This document shows, one piece after another, positions 6,957 through 13,791 of a stretch of 14,277 nucleotides of DNA (within the stretch, counting starts at the first letter, position 1; every line of letters begins with the position of its first letter). The notes under the pieces are model-generated. The model did not search any database. It saw nothing but the letters and a program-made list of their open reading frames with translations, and was not told where the DNA came from. Source of the DNA: Candidatus Atribacteria bacterium (GTDB lineage: Bacteria; Bipolaricaulota; Bipolaricaulia; UBA7950; UBA9294); contig SPBW01000043.1 in NCBI GenBank assembly GCA_004525685.1, positions 1-14,277 of the forward strand, read 5' to 3'. The position numbers and the translations under genes are program-made.

Positions 6957-7829
6957 TTACGACATTTTCCTTTGGATGATTCTTGTATAATGCTCGTATG
7001 CTTTCCCGGAACGATCTCGTTCAGTTACCAACATGCCTCCGAAGATCAGATCTACGATGAAATGATGAGAAAGACGCGATAGCACGATCCCATAGGGGGA
7101 GAGAACATCAACCGCGTTTGTCTCCAAGACAATATCTGCGTGCTCCGAGAGAGGAAAATCTGCGAAATTGGTAATGGCAATTGTTGTAGCACCATTTTCA
7201 GCTGCGATGGCCAGTGCGTCTACGGTATCCTGAGTACATCCTGAGAACGAGATCCCGATTGCCACATCAACAGCCTTCAATGCTGAGGCAGATATGGCCT
7301 GCAGATGTGGATTTGGATCCAGATTGGCAATAACACCGAGGCGCCTCAGTTTGATCTGCAGATCCTTTGCGACAACATAGGATTCGCCTGCGCCATAAAT
7401 GTCAACGATCCGGGCTCCCGCGATTCTGTGCACGGCGTCGATCAGCATCTTTCGATCCAACGACACGACGCTTCGCTGCAAGCCCGAGATACCCTGGCGC
7501 AACATCCCCGCAACATAATCGGACTCATCTCCCGGAAGGTCTGTCGATACAACTGCTGCTGGAGGGAGATTGCCAACTTCCTGGGCCAGATCAATCTTGA
7601 GTTCCTTGATTCCCGTGTACCCAAGCTTTTGGCAGAAGCGGATGATCGAGGCCTGGCTTGTCCCCGATGCGTTGGCAATCTCTTCGGTCGAGTTGCGGAT
7701 TGCCCTAAATGATGACGTGACAAGGTAGTCAGCGATCTTCGTATCGACTAGAGAAAATTGGTGTCTCATCCCGTTTATTTTTTGCAGGACACTCTTTGGA
7801 GGTTTCGCTGCTCTCGCCATACCTTTCAT
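6957..7829 (-). CDS. MurR/RpiR-family transcriptional regulator
   Basis: The 290-residue protein has the RpiR layout. An N-terminal helix-turn-helix (about 15-85) includes STEEIANASGTSQASIIRFC (47-66) and the KLGYTGIKELK block. A C-terminal SIS sugar-phosphate-binding domain (about 125-260) carries YGAGES (145-150), SFSGCTQDT (194-202) and TTIAITN (215-221). It should repress or activate the locus in response to a phosphosugar. Start choice: the frame opens further upstream at GTG 7886, but that codon lies upstream of the likely transcription start. ATG 7829 is preceded by GGAGG and AGGTGAT. The gene heads the minus-strand operon, so the regulator is co-expressed with the genes it probably controls. 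Confidence 0.92.
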   Translation of the reverse strand: MKGMARAAKPPKSVLQKINGMRHQFSLVDTKIADYLVTSSFRAIRNSTEEIANASGTSQASIIRFCQKLGYTGIKELKIDLAQEVGNLPPAAVVSTDLPGDESDYVAGMLRQGISGLQRSVVSLDRKMLIDAVHRIAGARIVDIYGAGESYVVAKDLQIKLRRLGVIANLDPNPHLQAISASALKAVDVAIGISFSGCTQDTVDALAIAAENGATTIAITNFADFPLSEHADIVLETNAVDVLSPYGIVLSRLSHHFIVDLIFGGMLVTERDRSGKAYEHYTRIIQRKMS

Positions 7830-7864
7830 GCCGATCACCTTCCTCCGAAGTCTGAATGGGATGC

Positions 7865-7893
7865 ATTCTAGGGGTTGGCTCAGCACGAGTCAA
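7865..7893 (-). promoter_or_regulatory. Sigma-70-type promoter of the minus-strand operon
   Basis: On the minus strand, TTGACT (-35, 7893-7888) and TAGAAT (-10, 7870-7865) are separated by exactly 17 bp, each matching consensus at five of six bases. Transcription would start near 7858 and give a leader of about 30 nt with the regulator's ribosome site in it. Confidence 0.75.
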
Positions 7894-7909
7894 GTAATAT
7901 TTCCTCGCC

Positions 7910-7937
7910 TTGAAATTTTATTCCATACTCGTACACT
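7910..7937 (+). promoter_or_regulatory. Probable sigma-70-type promoter of the plus-strand operon
   Basis: TTGAAA (7910-7915) and TACACT (7932-7937) are spaced by 16 bp, an acceptable but weaker promoter than the divergent one. A start near 7944 would leave about 20 nt before GTG 7965, just enough for the AGGAGG site at 7955. The two -35 boxes lie back to back, 16 bp apart. Confidence 0.5.
7911..7925. promoter_or_regulatory. Candidate RpiR-type operator
   Basis: TGAAATTTTATTCCA is an inverted repeat with arms TGAAAT/ATTCCA (five of six positions symmetric) and a 3-nt A/T centre. The format TGnAAT-WWW-ATTnCA is that of the RpiR-family HexR operator (TGTAATTAAATTACA). It overlaps the -35 box and spacer of the plus-strand promoter and lies 18 bp behind the minus-strand -35. 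Binding would block the plus operon and could also affect the minus one. The dyad is seen; its link to the local regulator is inferred. Confidence 0.5.
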
Positions 7938-7964
7938 GACTTGCCAAGATATGCAGGAGGAGCC

Positions 7965-9065
7965 GTGCCCCGTCGATATCTGTTTGAGGCAAGCGATCTA
8001 AGGATCTACACACAGCGTTTCTTGATGAGATTCAACGTCTCCGAAGAGGATGCCAGAGTTATGGCGGATGTATTGATCTCTGCCGATGTGAGGGGCGTTG
8101 ATTCGCACGGGATCATCCGTCTTCATTCATACTACGGAGATCGTCTCCAACAAGGCCTCGTCAATGCAGCGTCTGTGGTTTCAGTTGTCCATGAAACCCC
8201 GATTAGCGCCAGCCTTGACGGAGGGAACGGTCTGGGCCCTGTAGTAGCACATAAGGCGATGGCACGCTGTATCGCGAAAGCTAGAGATTCTGGGATTGCC
8301 GCCGTTACGGTTCGCAACAGCAATCACTACGGAATTGCCGGCTACTATGCGATGATGGCACTTCCACATGACATGATCGGAGTGAGTCTTACCAATTCTC
8401 AGCCGCTGGTTGCTCCAACCTACGGGCGAACGGCGATGCTTGGAACCAATCCAATCGCTGTTGCTGTTCCCGCGGGGACGGAGCACCCATACGTTCTGGA
8501 TATGGCGACCAGCATCGTCCCCATTGGACGAGTCACCGTCTACCACGAATCCGGAGAAACGATTCCTGTTGGTTGGGGCATGGATAAAGACGGGAACCTC
8601 ACTGAGTTCCCCGATGCGGTGCTCGATGGTGGCGCGTTGCTGCCACTCGGAGGCAACGACATCATGAGAGGCTACAAAGGGTACGGTCTTGCTCTCCTGG
8701 TCGATATTCTTTCAGGGGTTTTGCCAGGAGCGGCTTTTTCAACTGGCGTTGGCCATCCCAACAACCCGGGACAAGCTGATGTGGGACACTTCTTCATGGC
8801 TTTGAAAGTTGATCTCTTCCGCCCCGCCGAAGAGTTCAAGGCAGACATGGATGAATTGATCCAACGGATCAAAGGGGGGGCCAAAACGCCCGGTCACGAT
8901 CGCATCTACATCCATGGGGAGAAGGAATTCAGCCATGCAGAGCGCTGCGCTACGAACGGGGTTCCCGTGATCGCACCAGTCGTTGATGCGCTGAAAGCGG
9001 TCGGCGAACAAATTGGCGTCCCATTCGATCTCACTCCCATCGGGGAAGACAGCGCTGAAGGATAG
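7965..9065 (+). CDS. Ldh2-family NAD(P)-dependent 2-hydroxyacid dehydrogenase
   Basis: The 366-residue protein belongs to the malate/L-lactate dehydrogenase-like Ldh2 family, unrelated to classical LDH. The family includes malate, ureidoglycolate, diketogulonate and (R)-sulfolactate dehydrogenases. Motifs are DVRGVDSHGIIR (41-52), NSNHYGIAGYY (118-128, with H121 the expected catalytic histidine), GTNPIAVAVPAG (160-171), IPVGWGMDKDG (200-210) and YKGYGLALLVDILSG (237-251). GTG 7965 was chosen because AGGAGG lies just before it and an upstream TTG at 7941 falls at the likely transcription start. It heads the plus-strand operon. It probably interconverts a 2-hydroxy acid and a 2-oxo acid, complementing the flavoprotein dehydrogenase two genes on. 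The substrate cannot be read from sequence. Confidence 0.92.
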   Translation: MPRRYLFEASDLRIYTQRFLMRFNVSEEDARVMADVLISADVRGVDSHGIIRLHSYYGDRLQQGLVNAASVVSVVHETPISASLDGGNGLGPVVAHKAMARCIAKARDSGIAAVTVRNSNHYGIAGYYAMMALPHDMIGVSLTNSQPLVAPTYGRTAMLGTNPIAVAVPAGTEHPYVLDMATSIVPIGRVTVYHESGETIPVGWGMDKDGNLTEFPDAVLDGGALLPLGGNDIMRGYKGYGLALLVDILSGVLPGAAFSTGVGHPNNPGQADVGHFFMALKVDLFRPAEEFKADMDELIQRIKGGAKTPGHDRIYIHGEKEFSHAERCATNGVPVIAPVVDALKAVGEQIGVPFDLTPIGEDSAEG

Positions 9066-9070
9066 AGTGG

Positions 9071-9190
9071 ATGGCAAATCGCCCCATGATTACTTCTCGT
9101 GTCGGATGCGATCCGAGTGGCTTGTCGATCGAATGGAGCAGCAACATGAGTCCGCGCGGGAACGTGAAGTCAGGAGGTAACTGTCGATGA
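9071..9190 (+). CDS. Possible small protein (39 aa) between two dehydrogenase genes
   Basis: The 121-base gap before the GlpA-like gene holds an ORF that starts at ATG 9071, with AAGGA 8 nt upstream overlapping the end of the previous gene. It ends in a TGA that overlaps the next start as ATGA. It begins MANRPMITSRVGCDPSGLSI and ends KSGGNCR, with cysteines at 13 and 38. No family is recognised, and there is no membrane segment or known motif. The good start signal and coupled end favour translation; even so the GlpA-like gene has its own AGGAGGT site. It could be a small accessory protein or simply a translated leader. Confidence 0.35.
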   Translation: MANRPMITSRVGCDPSGLSIEWSSNMSPRGNVKSGGNCR

Positions 9191-10662
9191 AGCCGACCTT
9201 CGATGTGGTCATCATCGGCGCGGGAGTCGTCGGATCTGCCCTTGCCAGACATCTAACCCGCTTTGCGTGTTCCGTTGCCGTCGTAGAGAAGGAAAGCGAT
9301 GTAGGCATGGCAGCAAGTGCCCGCAATTCGGGAGTCATCCACGCTGGAATCAACTACAAGCCGGGAACCTTGCGAGCCCGTTTCTGTATGGAGGGGCGTC
9401 GACTTCTTACACAGCTGTGTGAGGAATTGAACGTGCCTTACTCGATCTGCGGGAAGCTTGTCGTCGCCATGTGCGAGGAAGAGGTCTCGGAGCTGGAGCG
9501 GCTGAAGGCGCAGGGCGAGGCCAACGGAGTGCCCGACTTGCGGATCATCTCGGGGGTTGAGGCAGCAAAGCTTCAACCGGGCATCGAGGCGATCGCCGCA
9601 CTTCATGTTCCCACCAGCGGCATTGTCTCTCCCTACGCTCTCACACTGGCAATGGCAGAAGACTCGGCAGTCAATGGAGCCAACTTCTACTTAGCGACCG
9701 AAGCTGTCGGCATCGAGCATCAACACAACTGCTACGCCATTCATACCAAGTCAGACACCGTGCGTGGCCGCTGGATCATCAATTGCGCCGGTATTCACTC
9801 AGGGAGGCTGGCTCAATCCATCGACTCAGAGGCACCGGATCTGTATCCGTGCGTTGGCGAGTACTTATTGCTGGACAAGCAGGTCGGCGAGAAGTTGAGC
9901 ATGTCGATCTACCCGGCTCCGCAGGCGGACGGTGCCGGTCTCGGAGTTCACATCACCCCAACCATGGACGGGAACGTGCTGCTTGGGCCCTCGAACGAAT
10001 ACGTCTCTGATCCTGAAACGAGATGCTGTACGGGCTCTACGGCAAATCGTTTGCTTGAGGAAGCAAAGACATTGTGGTCAGATCTTCCCCCACAGGTAGT
10101 GATCGGCGCCTATGCAGGCGTTCGATCGAAGCAGACGTCACCCGAAGTGGGTGGATTCGGAGACTTCCTCTTCCGAAGGACACCGAATCATCCTCAGCTG
10201 ATCCACCTCATTGGAATCGAATCACCGGGCCTCACGGCCGCTCCCGCAATTGCGCGACACATTGTTGACGAGATTATTCGCAATGAGGAGCCGTTCAAGC
10301 CGAAGACTGCTGAAGAGATTTCGCTGCGGCGTTGGCCGCTGCGATTCGACGAACTTCCCGAGAAAGAAAAAGAACGGTTGGTTCGCGAGATCCCGGACCA
10401 TGGTGACATCGTCTGCCGTTGTGAGGGAGTGACCAAGCACGAAATCCTGCAAGCACTGAACAATCCTCTCGGCGTCAGAACTCTTGCCGGGATCAAGTAC
10501 CGCTCCCGGGCAATGATGGGAAGGTGTAACGGAGGGTATTGCTTGCCCCGCATTGTCGATATTCTTCAGCAGGAATACGGCTGGGAGCCGACGGCCTTCC
10601 AGCTAAGGGGGCCGACTTCTCCCATGTTCGTGGGGCGTCTTCTGGAGGAAGACCATGGTTGA
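9187..10662 (+). CDS. GlpA/LhgO-like FAD-dependent dehydrogenase with C-terminal BFD [2Fe-2S] domain
   Basis: The 491-residue protein has an N-terminal FAD fold (VVIIGAGVVGSALA, 7-20) and the DAO-family signature ARNSGVIHAGINYKPGTL (45-62), shared by glycerol-3-phosphate and L-2-hydroxyglutarate dehydrogenases. The C-terminal flavin segment is GIESPGLTAAPAIA (343-356). A BFD-like domain follows from about 405, with cluster cysteines C410, C412, C447 and C452 (CRC and CNGGYC). The usual YAGVRP-type motif reads YAGVRSK, losing the proline. ATG 9187 has AGGAGGT 8 nt upstream. The next two genes overlap it in series, the arrangement often annotated as an anaerobic glycerol-3-phosphate dehydrogenase complex. 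It should oxidise a 2-hydroxyacid or glycerol phosphate and pass electrons through the iron-sulfur centre. Which substrate is open. Confidence 0.92.
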   Translation: MKPTFDVVIIGAGVVGSALARHLTRFACSVAVVEKESDVGMAASARNSGVIHAGINYKPGTLRARFCMEGRRLLTQLCEELNVPYSICGKLVVAMCEEEVSELERLKAQGEANGVPDLRIISGVEAAKLQPGIEAIAALHVPTSGIVSPYALTLAMAEDSAVNGANFYLATEAVGIEHQHNCYAIHTKSDTVRGRWIINCAGIHSGRLAQSIDSEAPDLYPCVGEYLLLDKQVGEKLSMSIYPAPQADGAGLGVHITPTMDGNVLLGPSNEYVSDPETRCCTGSTANRLLEEAKTLWSDLPPQVVIGAYAGVRSKQTSPEVGGFGDFLFRRTPNHPQLIHLIGIESPGLTAAPAIARHIVDEIIRNEEPFKPKTAEEISLRRWPLRFDELPEKEKERLVREIPDHGDIVCRCEGVTKHEILQALNNPLGVRTLAGIKYRSRAMMGRCNGGYCLPRIVDILQQEYGWEPTAFQLRGPTSPMFVGRLLEEDHG

Positions 10663-11908
10663 TTCCACGAGAGAAACTGACGTCGTTGTCATCGGAGGTG
10701 GTCCTGCAGGTCTGGCGGCCGCCACTGCTGCTGCAAACGAAGGAGCCGATGTACTCCTTGTCGATCGCAACGTCCAGCTGGGGGGTATTCTCAATCAGTG
10801 CATTCACGACGGTTTCGGCCTTCACGCCTTTGGCAAGATTCTGACGGGGCCCGAGTTCGCTGATCGTTACGTGCGAGAAGCGCTCGAAGCAGGCGTGACG
10901 GCTTGCACAGATACTCTCGTGTCAAACCTATCGCGAAATCGCGAAATCATCTGTACCACGTCTGGAAAGCGATCCCGCATTCGTGCGAAGTCGATCGTCC
11001 TGGCGATGGGATGCCGAGAGCGCACACGTGGAATGATCCAGATTCCCGGCACGCGGCCAGCTGGCGTTTACACTGCGGGCATGGCTCAATGGTTGACGAA
11101 CATGGCAAACATCCGCATCGGCCAACGCGTTGTCATTCTCGGCTCGGGAGACATCGGCTTGATTATGGCCCGCCGCTTGACGTGGGAGGGAGCTGAAGTC
11201 AGCGCGGTGATCGAGAAGCTACCGTATCCATCGGGATTGGCTCGCAATATCACTCAGTGTCTCGAAGACTATGACATTCCCCTCTACCTTTCTCATTCCG
11301 TGAGTTACATCCATGGACGCGATCGGGTCGAGGCCGTGACAGTCGCCAAGGTCGATGAAGTAGGAGAGTTCATTCGACGAAGCGAGTTCAGAATCCCCTG
11401 TGACACGCTGCTTCTTTCAGTTGGCCTGATTCCAGAGAACGAGCTCTCGCGCCAAGCGGGGATTCAGATCGATCCAGCCACATCGGGAGCATCCGTGGAT
11501 GAGCGCTATATGACGAATGTTGAAGGGATCTTCTCCTGCGGGAATGTGCTTCATATTCATGACTTGGCCGATTGGGCTGCGGAAGAAGGGGACCGTGCAG
11601 GCCGTAGCGCGGCCGCCTTCGCCTTGGGCGGGTATCGATCGTCAAACGCGGCCGCAAGGGTTCCGATTTCGGCCGGAGATGGTGTTCGTTATGTTGTGCC
11701 GCAGTCCGCCGATCGTTCGACCCAGGAACTCTTACTCTCATTTCGGGTGACCGCGCCCCGAGACGAAGCCACAATTTGTGTCAACGCAGGGGATTCATCT
11801 CTGGCGACGAAAAAGCTTCGCCGCGCACATCCAGCAAGCATGGTTCAGATGAGCGTCGCGACCGATCATCCCTTTGATGAAAGCGGGCTGGAGGTGCGAT
11901 CAACATGA
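10655..11908 (+). CDS. FAD/NAD(P)-dependent oxidoreductase, partner of the GlpA-like enzyme
   Basis: The 417-residue protein is a two-dinucleotide-fold pyridine-nucleotide-disulfide-type oxidoreductase. It has an FAD motif VVIGGGPAGLAAA (11-23), LAMGCRERTRG (117-126), an NAD(P) motif VVILGSGDIGLIMA (159-172), and a second FAD segment VEGIFSCGNVLHIHDLADW. There is no redox-active CxxC in the usual disulfide reductase position, so a hydride/electron relay role is likelier than thiol chemistry. ATG 10655 has GGAGG upstream and overlaps the previous gene by 8 nt. With its neighbours it matches the conserved GlpA-like/FAD/DUF1667 trio (the TM1432-TM1434 type in Thermotoga). It probably exchanges electrons between the flavoprotein dehydrogenase and NAD(P). 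The last 80 or so residues carry no motif I recognise. Confidence 0.88.
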   Translation: MVDSTRETDVVVIGGGPAGLAAATAAANEGADVLLVDRNVQLGGILNQCIHDGFGLHAFGKILTGPEFADRYVREALEAGVTACTDTLVSNLSRNREIICTTSGKRSRIRAKSIVLAMGCRERTRGMIQIPGTRPAGVYTAGMAQWLTNMANIRIGQRVVILGSGDIGLIMARRLTWEGAEVSAVIEKLPYPSGLARNITQCLEDYDIPLYLSHSVSYIHGRDRVEAVTVAKVDEVGEFIRRSEFRIPCDTLLLSVGLIPENELSRQAGIQIDPATSGASVDERYMTNVEGIFSCGNVLHIHDLADWAAEEGDRAGRSAAAFALGGYRSSNAAARVPISAGDGVRYVVPQSADRSTQELLLSFRVTAPRDEATICVNAGDSSLATKKLRRAHPASMVQMSVATDHPFDESGLEVRST

Positions 11909-12294
11909 CCACGCGAATTGTCACCTGCATCCTGTGCCCAAACGGATGTGAACTTGAAGTGGGCTACCAGGGTGAACCGTCCGAGGAGACTCTGCACGTA
12001 GACGGCAATCGATGTCCCAAGGGAAAGCATTATGCCCTCGACGAGTTGCTCGATCCGAAGAGAACATTGACGACATCGGTTCTCGTTCTTGGGGGAGAGC
12101 AGCCTCTGATCAGTGTGAAGACGGCAACTCCAATCTCTCGTGCGCTTGTCTCCAAGGCACGTAGCGAGATTCAAGGAGCCGTAGCAAGGGCTCCGGTTGC
12201 CATCGGAGACGTGATCCTGGCAAACGTAGCCGGAACCGGAGTTGATGTAGTAGTGACCCGAGGGACCCATCTGAGACATGAACATGGTAAGTAG
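11905..12294 (+). CDS. DUF1667 cysteine-rich redox accessory protein
   Basis: The 129-residue protein begins with CILCPNGC (C8, C11, C15) and a later CPKG (C37), the DUF1667 pattern, which looks like an iron-sulfur or metal site. The remainder carries the family segment KRTLTTSVLV (near 53) and a PI-containing C-terminal half. ATG 11905 overlaps the previous stop as ATGA, with GGAGGTG upstream, so synthesis is coupled to the oxidoreductase. DUF1667 proteins accompany this dehydrogenase pair in many anaerobes and are presumed to be a small electron-transfer subunit. That role is by association; the family has no firm biochemical function that I know. Confidence 0.88.
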   Translation: MTTRIVTCILCPNGCELEVGYQGEPSEETLHVDGNRCPKGKHYALDELLDPKRTLTTSVLVLGGEQPLISVKTATPISRALVSKARSEIQGAVARAPVAIGDVILANVAGTGVDVVVTRGTHLRHEHGK

Positions 12295-12376
12295 GAACGG
12301 CTTGTTGGATGTCCTGACAGATTGCAAGTAAACGGTATCCTCGCAAGATCGATACTCAGCAAGGAGGAATACGGAC

Positions 12377-13456
12377 ATGGCAGGGGTAACTCTCACGAGC
12401 ATTACAAAACGGTTCGGCGAGTTCACGGCGGTTGACGATATCACGATGGCAATTGAGGATGGCAAGTTCACTGTCCTTGTCGGGCCCTCTGGGTGCGGAA
12501 AGACCACCACACTGCGGATGGTCGCCGGGCTGGAGGAAGCAACTGCAGGTGAGATCCGCATCGGCGAGCGCGTCGTTAATTGTGTGCCACCCAAGGATCG
12601 AGATATTGCGATGGTCTTCCAGAATTATGCGCTCTATCCGCACATGGACGTGTTCAACAATATGGCGTTCGGCCTCAAGCTTCGCAAGTATCCCAAGGAC
12701 AAGATCAACCAGCGTGTGCAGGAAGCGGCTGAGCTGCTTGGCATCGAAGAGAAGCTAAAGAGCAAGCCTCGCGAGCTGTCGGGAGGGCAGCGTCAACGCG
12801 TCGCTGTGGGCAGAGCGATTGTGCGCAATCCAAAGGTGTTCCTGTTCGACGAACCGCTTTCCAATCTTGACGCAAAGCTGCGCGTTCAGATGCGCACTGA
12901 GCTGGAAGAGCTACATCACACGTTGCAGACGACAACCGTCTACGTGACGCATGACCAAGTCGAAGCCATGACGCTCGGCGATCGCATCGCCGTAATGAAG
13001 GATGGCGTTATCCAGCAGTACGCCTCGCCGCAAGAAACCTACGATTGTCCATCGAATCAGTTTGTAGCAGGCTTCATCGGCAGTCCCGCGATGAACCTTC
13101 TTCCAGCCTCGGCGTCGTACGAGGGTGGCAGAACGATCCTCTCTGGCGACGGCTTCCGCATTGTACTCCCGACAGCGCGGTCGCTGGATACTCTCCCGTC
13201 ACGCGTCGTCATGGGTGTTCGTCCCGAGGATCTTGACGTTCCGACGTCCGACACAACCGACGCGTTGACGTTCAAGGTGATCGTCAAGGAGCAGCTCGGT
13301 CACACGCTGCTTGTCTATGGGCGCATCGAGGAAACCCAGATTGTCGCTAGCCTCGATCCACACACGATGGTCGAGGTCGACTCGGAGATCCACCTGAAGG
13401 TCAACCTGCAGACATTGCACGTCTTCGATTCGGAGACTGGGGACACGTTGATCTGA
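12377..13456 (+). CDS. Sugar ABC transporter ATP-binding protein (MalK/UgpC/MsmK type)
   Basis: The 359-residue protein has all ATPase motifs: Walker A GPSGCGKTT (36-44), Q-loop Q82 (MVFQNYALYPHMDV), signature LSGGQRQR (134-141), Walker B VFLFDEP (154-160) and the switch histidine H192. A C-terminal OB/TOBE regulatory domain (about 235-359), including MGVRPEDL, marks it as the CUT1 carbohydrate class. ATG 12377 follows AAGGAGG by 9 nt. An 82-base gap separates it from the DUF1667 gene, with no clear promoter seen. No other ATPase gene lies in the window and the permeases on the other strand lack one, so it most likely powers that importer, though MsmK-type ATPases can serve several. Confidence 0.95.
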   Translation: MAGVTLTSITKRFGEFTAVDDITMAIEDGKFTVLVGPSGCGKTTTLRMVAGLEEATAGEIRIGERVVNCVPPKDRDIAMVFQNYALYPHMDVFNNMAFGLKLRKYPKDKINQRVQEAAELLGIEEKLKSKPRELSGGQRQRVAVGRAIVRNPKVFLFDEPLSNLDAKLRVQMRTELEELHHTLQTTTVYVTHDQVEAMTLGDRIAVMKDGVIQQYASPQETYDCPSNQFVAGFIGSPAMNLLPASASYEGGRTILSGDGFRIVLPTARSLDTLPSRVVMGVRPEDLDVPTSDTTDALTFKVIVKEQLGHTLLVYGRIEETQIVASLDPHTMVEVDSEIHLKVNLQTLHVFDSETGDTLI

Positions 13457-13791
13457 CCTTCACCCAGGAATTCGGTCCAAACGTCATGTCGAAACCAGCA
13501 CGAACTGCCGTCTTCGGGAGGGAAGGTAGGCGTGCCTATCGGCGAGCATCTCCGAGATCTAGATAAGAAAGGCAGTTTGGAGCCTGGTGGACTGAATGTA
13601 GAACGCGCTCGTTGGCGGCTGCATGGTGATGGATGACTACTCTCAACGTCCTGTTACGCTCGGAAAGCCTATTGAGGCCTGGCATCGAGAGATATGCTGC
13701 TATCTCACAGTCGCAGCTCATCACGGACAGGAATTAGCGCTGGAGAGGGACCGGATTCCGGGGTGAAGGTCACTGGACTCCTTGGGACCGG
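13457..13791. other. Intergenic stretch between convergent genes, no supported gene
   Basis: These 335 bases lie between the ATPase stop and the radical SAM stop. I see no RNA gene, mobile element or intrinsic terminator with a T-run. Small inverted repeats occur (TAGGC-GT-GCCTA at about 13528-13539; CCGGA-T-TCCGG at about 13751-13761). Two overlapping plus-strand ORFs are notable. A 34-residue frame starts at GTG 13532, 11 nt after the first G of GGGAAGG, and ends at 13636. A 47-residue frame runs from ATG 13623 to 13766 (MVMDDYSQRPVTLGKPIEAW onward). Neither resembles a family I know; both could be chance or gene debris. Confidence 0.5.

Noticed and set aside
7830..7886. Longer regulator starting at GTG 7886
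   Set aside because: That codon lies between the -35 and -10 boxes of the likely promoter, upstream of the transcript start; ATG 7829 has a ribosome site.
7893..7905. A second partial dyad (AGTAATATTTCCT) beside the minus-strand -35 box
   Set aside because: Too few symmetric positions to call a second operator.
7941..7964. Longer Ldh2 protein starting at TTG 7941
   Set aside because: The TTG falls at the likely transcription start without a ribosome site; GTG 7965 has AGGAGG just before it.
12295..12376. Possible separate promoter for the ATPase gene
   Set aside because: No pair of -35/-10 boxes with acceptable spacing was found; only a 5-bp inverted repeat (GTATC/GATAC).
11866..12594. 242-codon minus-strand ORF
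   Set aside because: It is antisense to the DUF1667 and ATPase genes, whose motifs are unmistakable, and its translation shows no family features.
13536..13724. 62-codon minus-strand ORF in the convergent spacer
   Set aside because: Composition is not protein-like, no ribosome site is evident, and no family is recognised.
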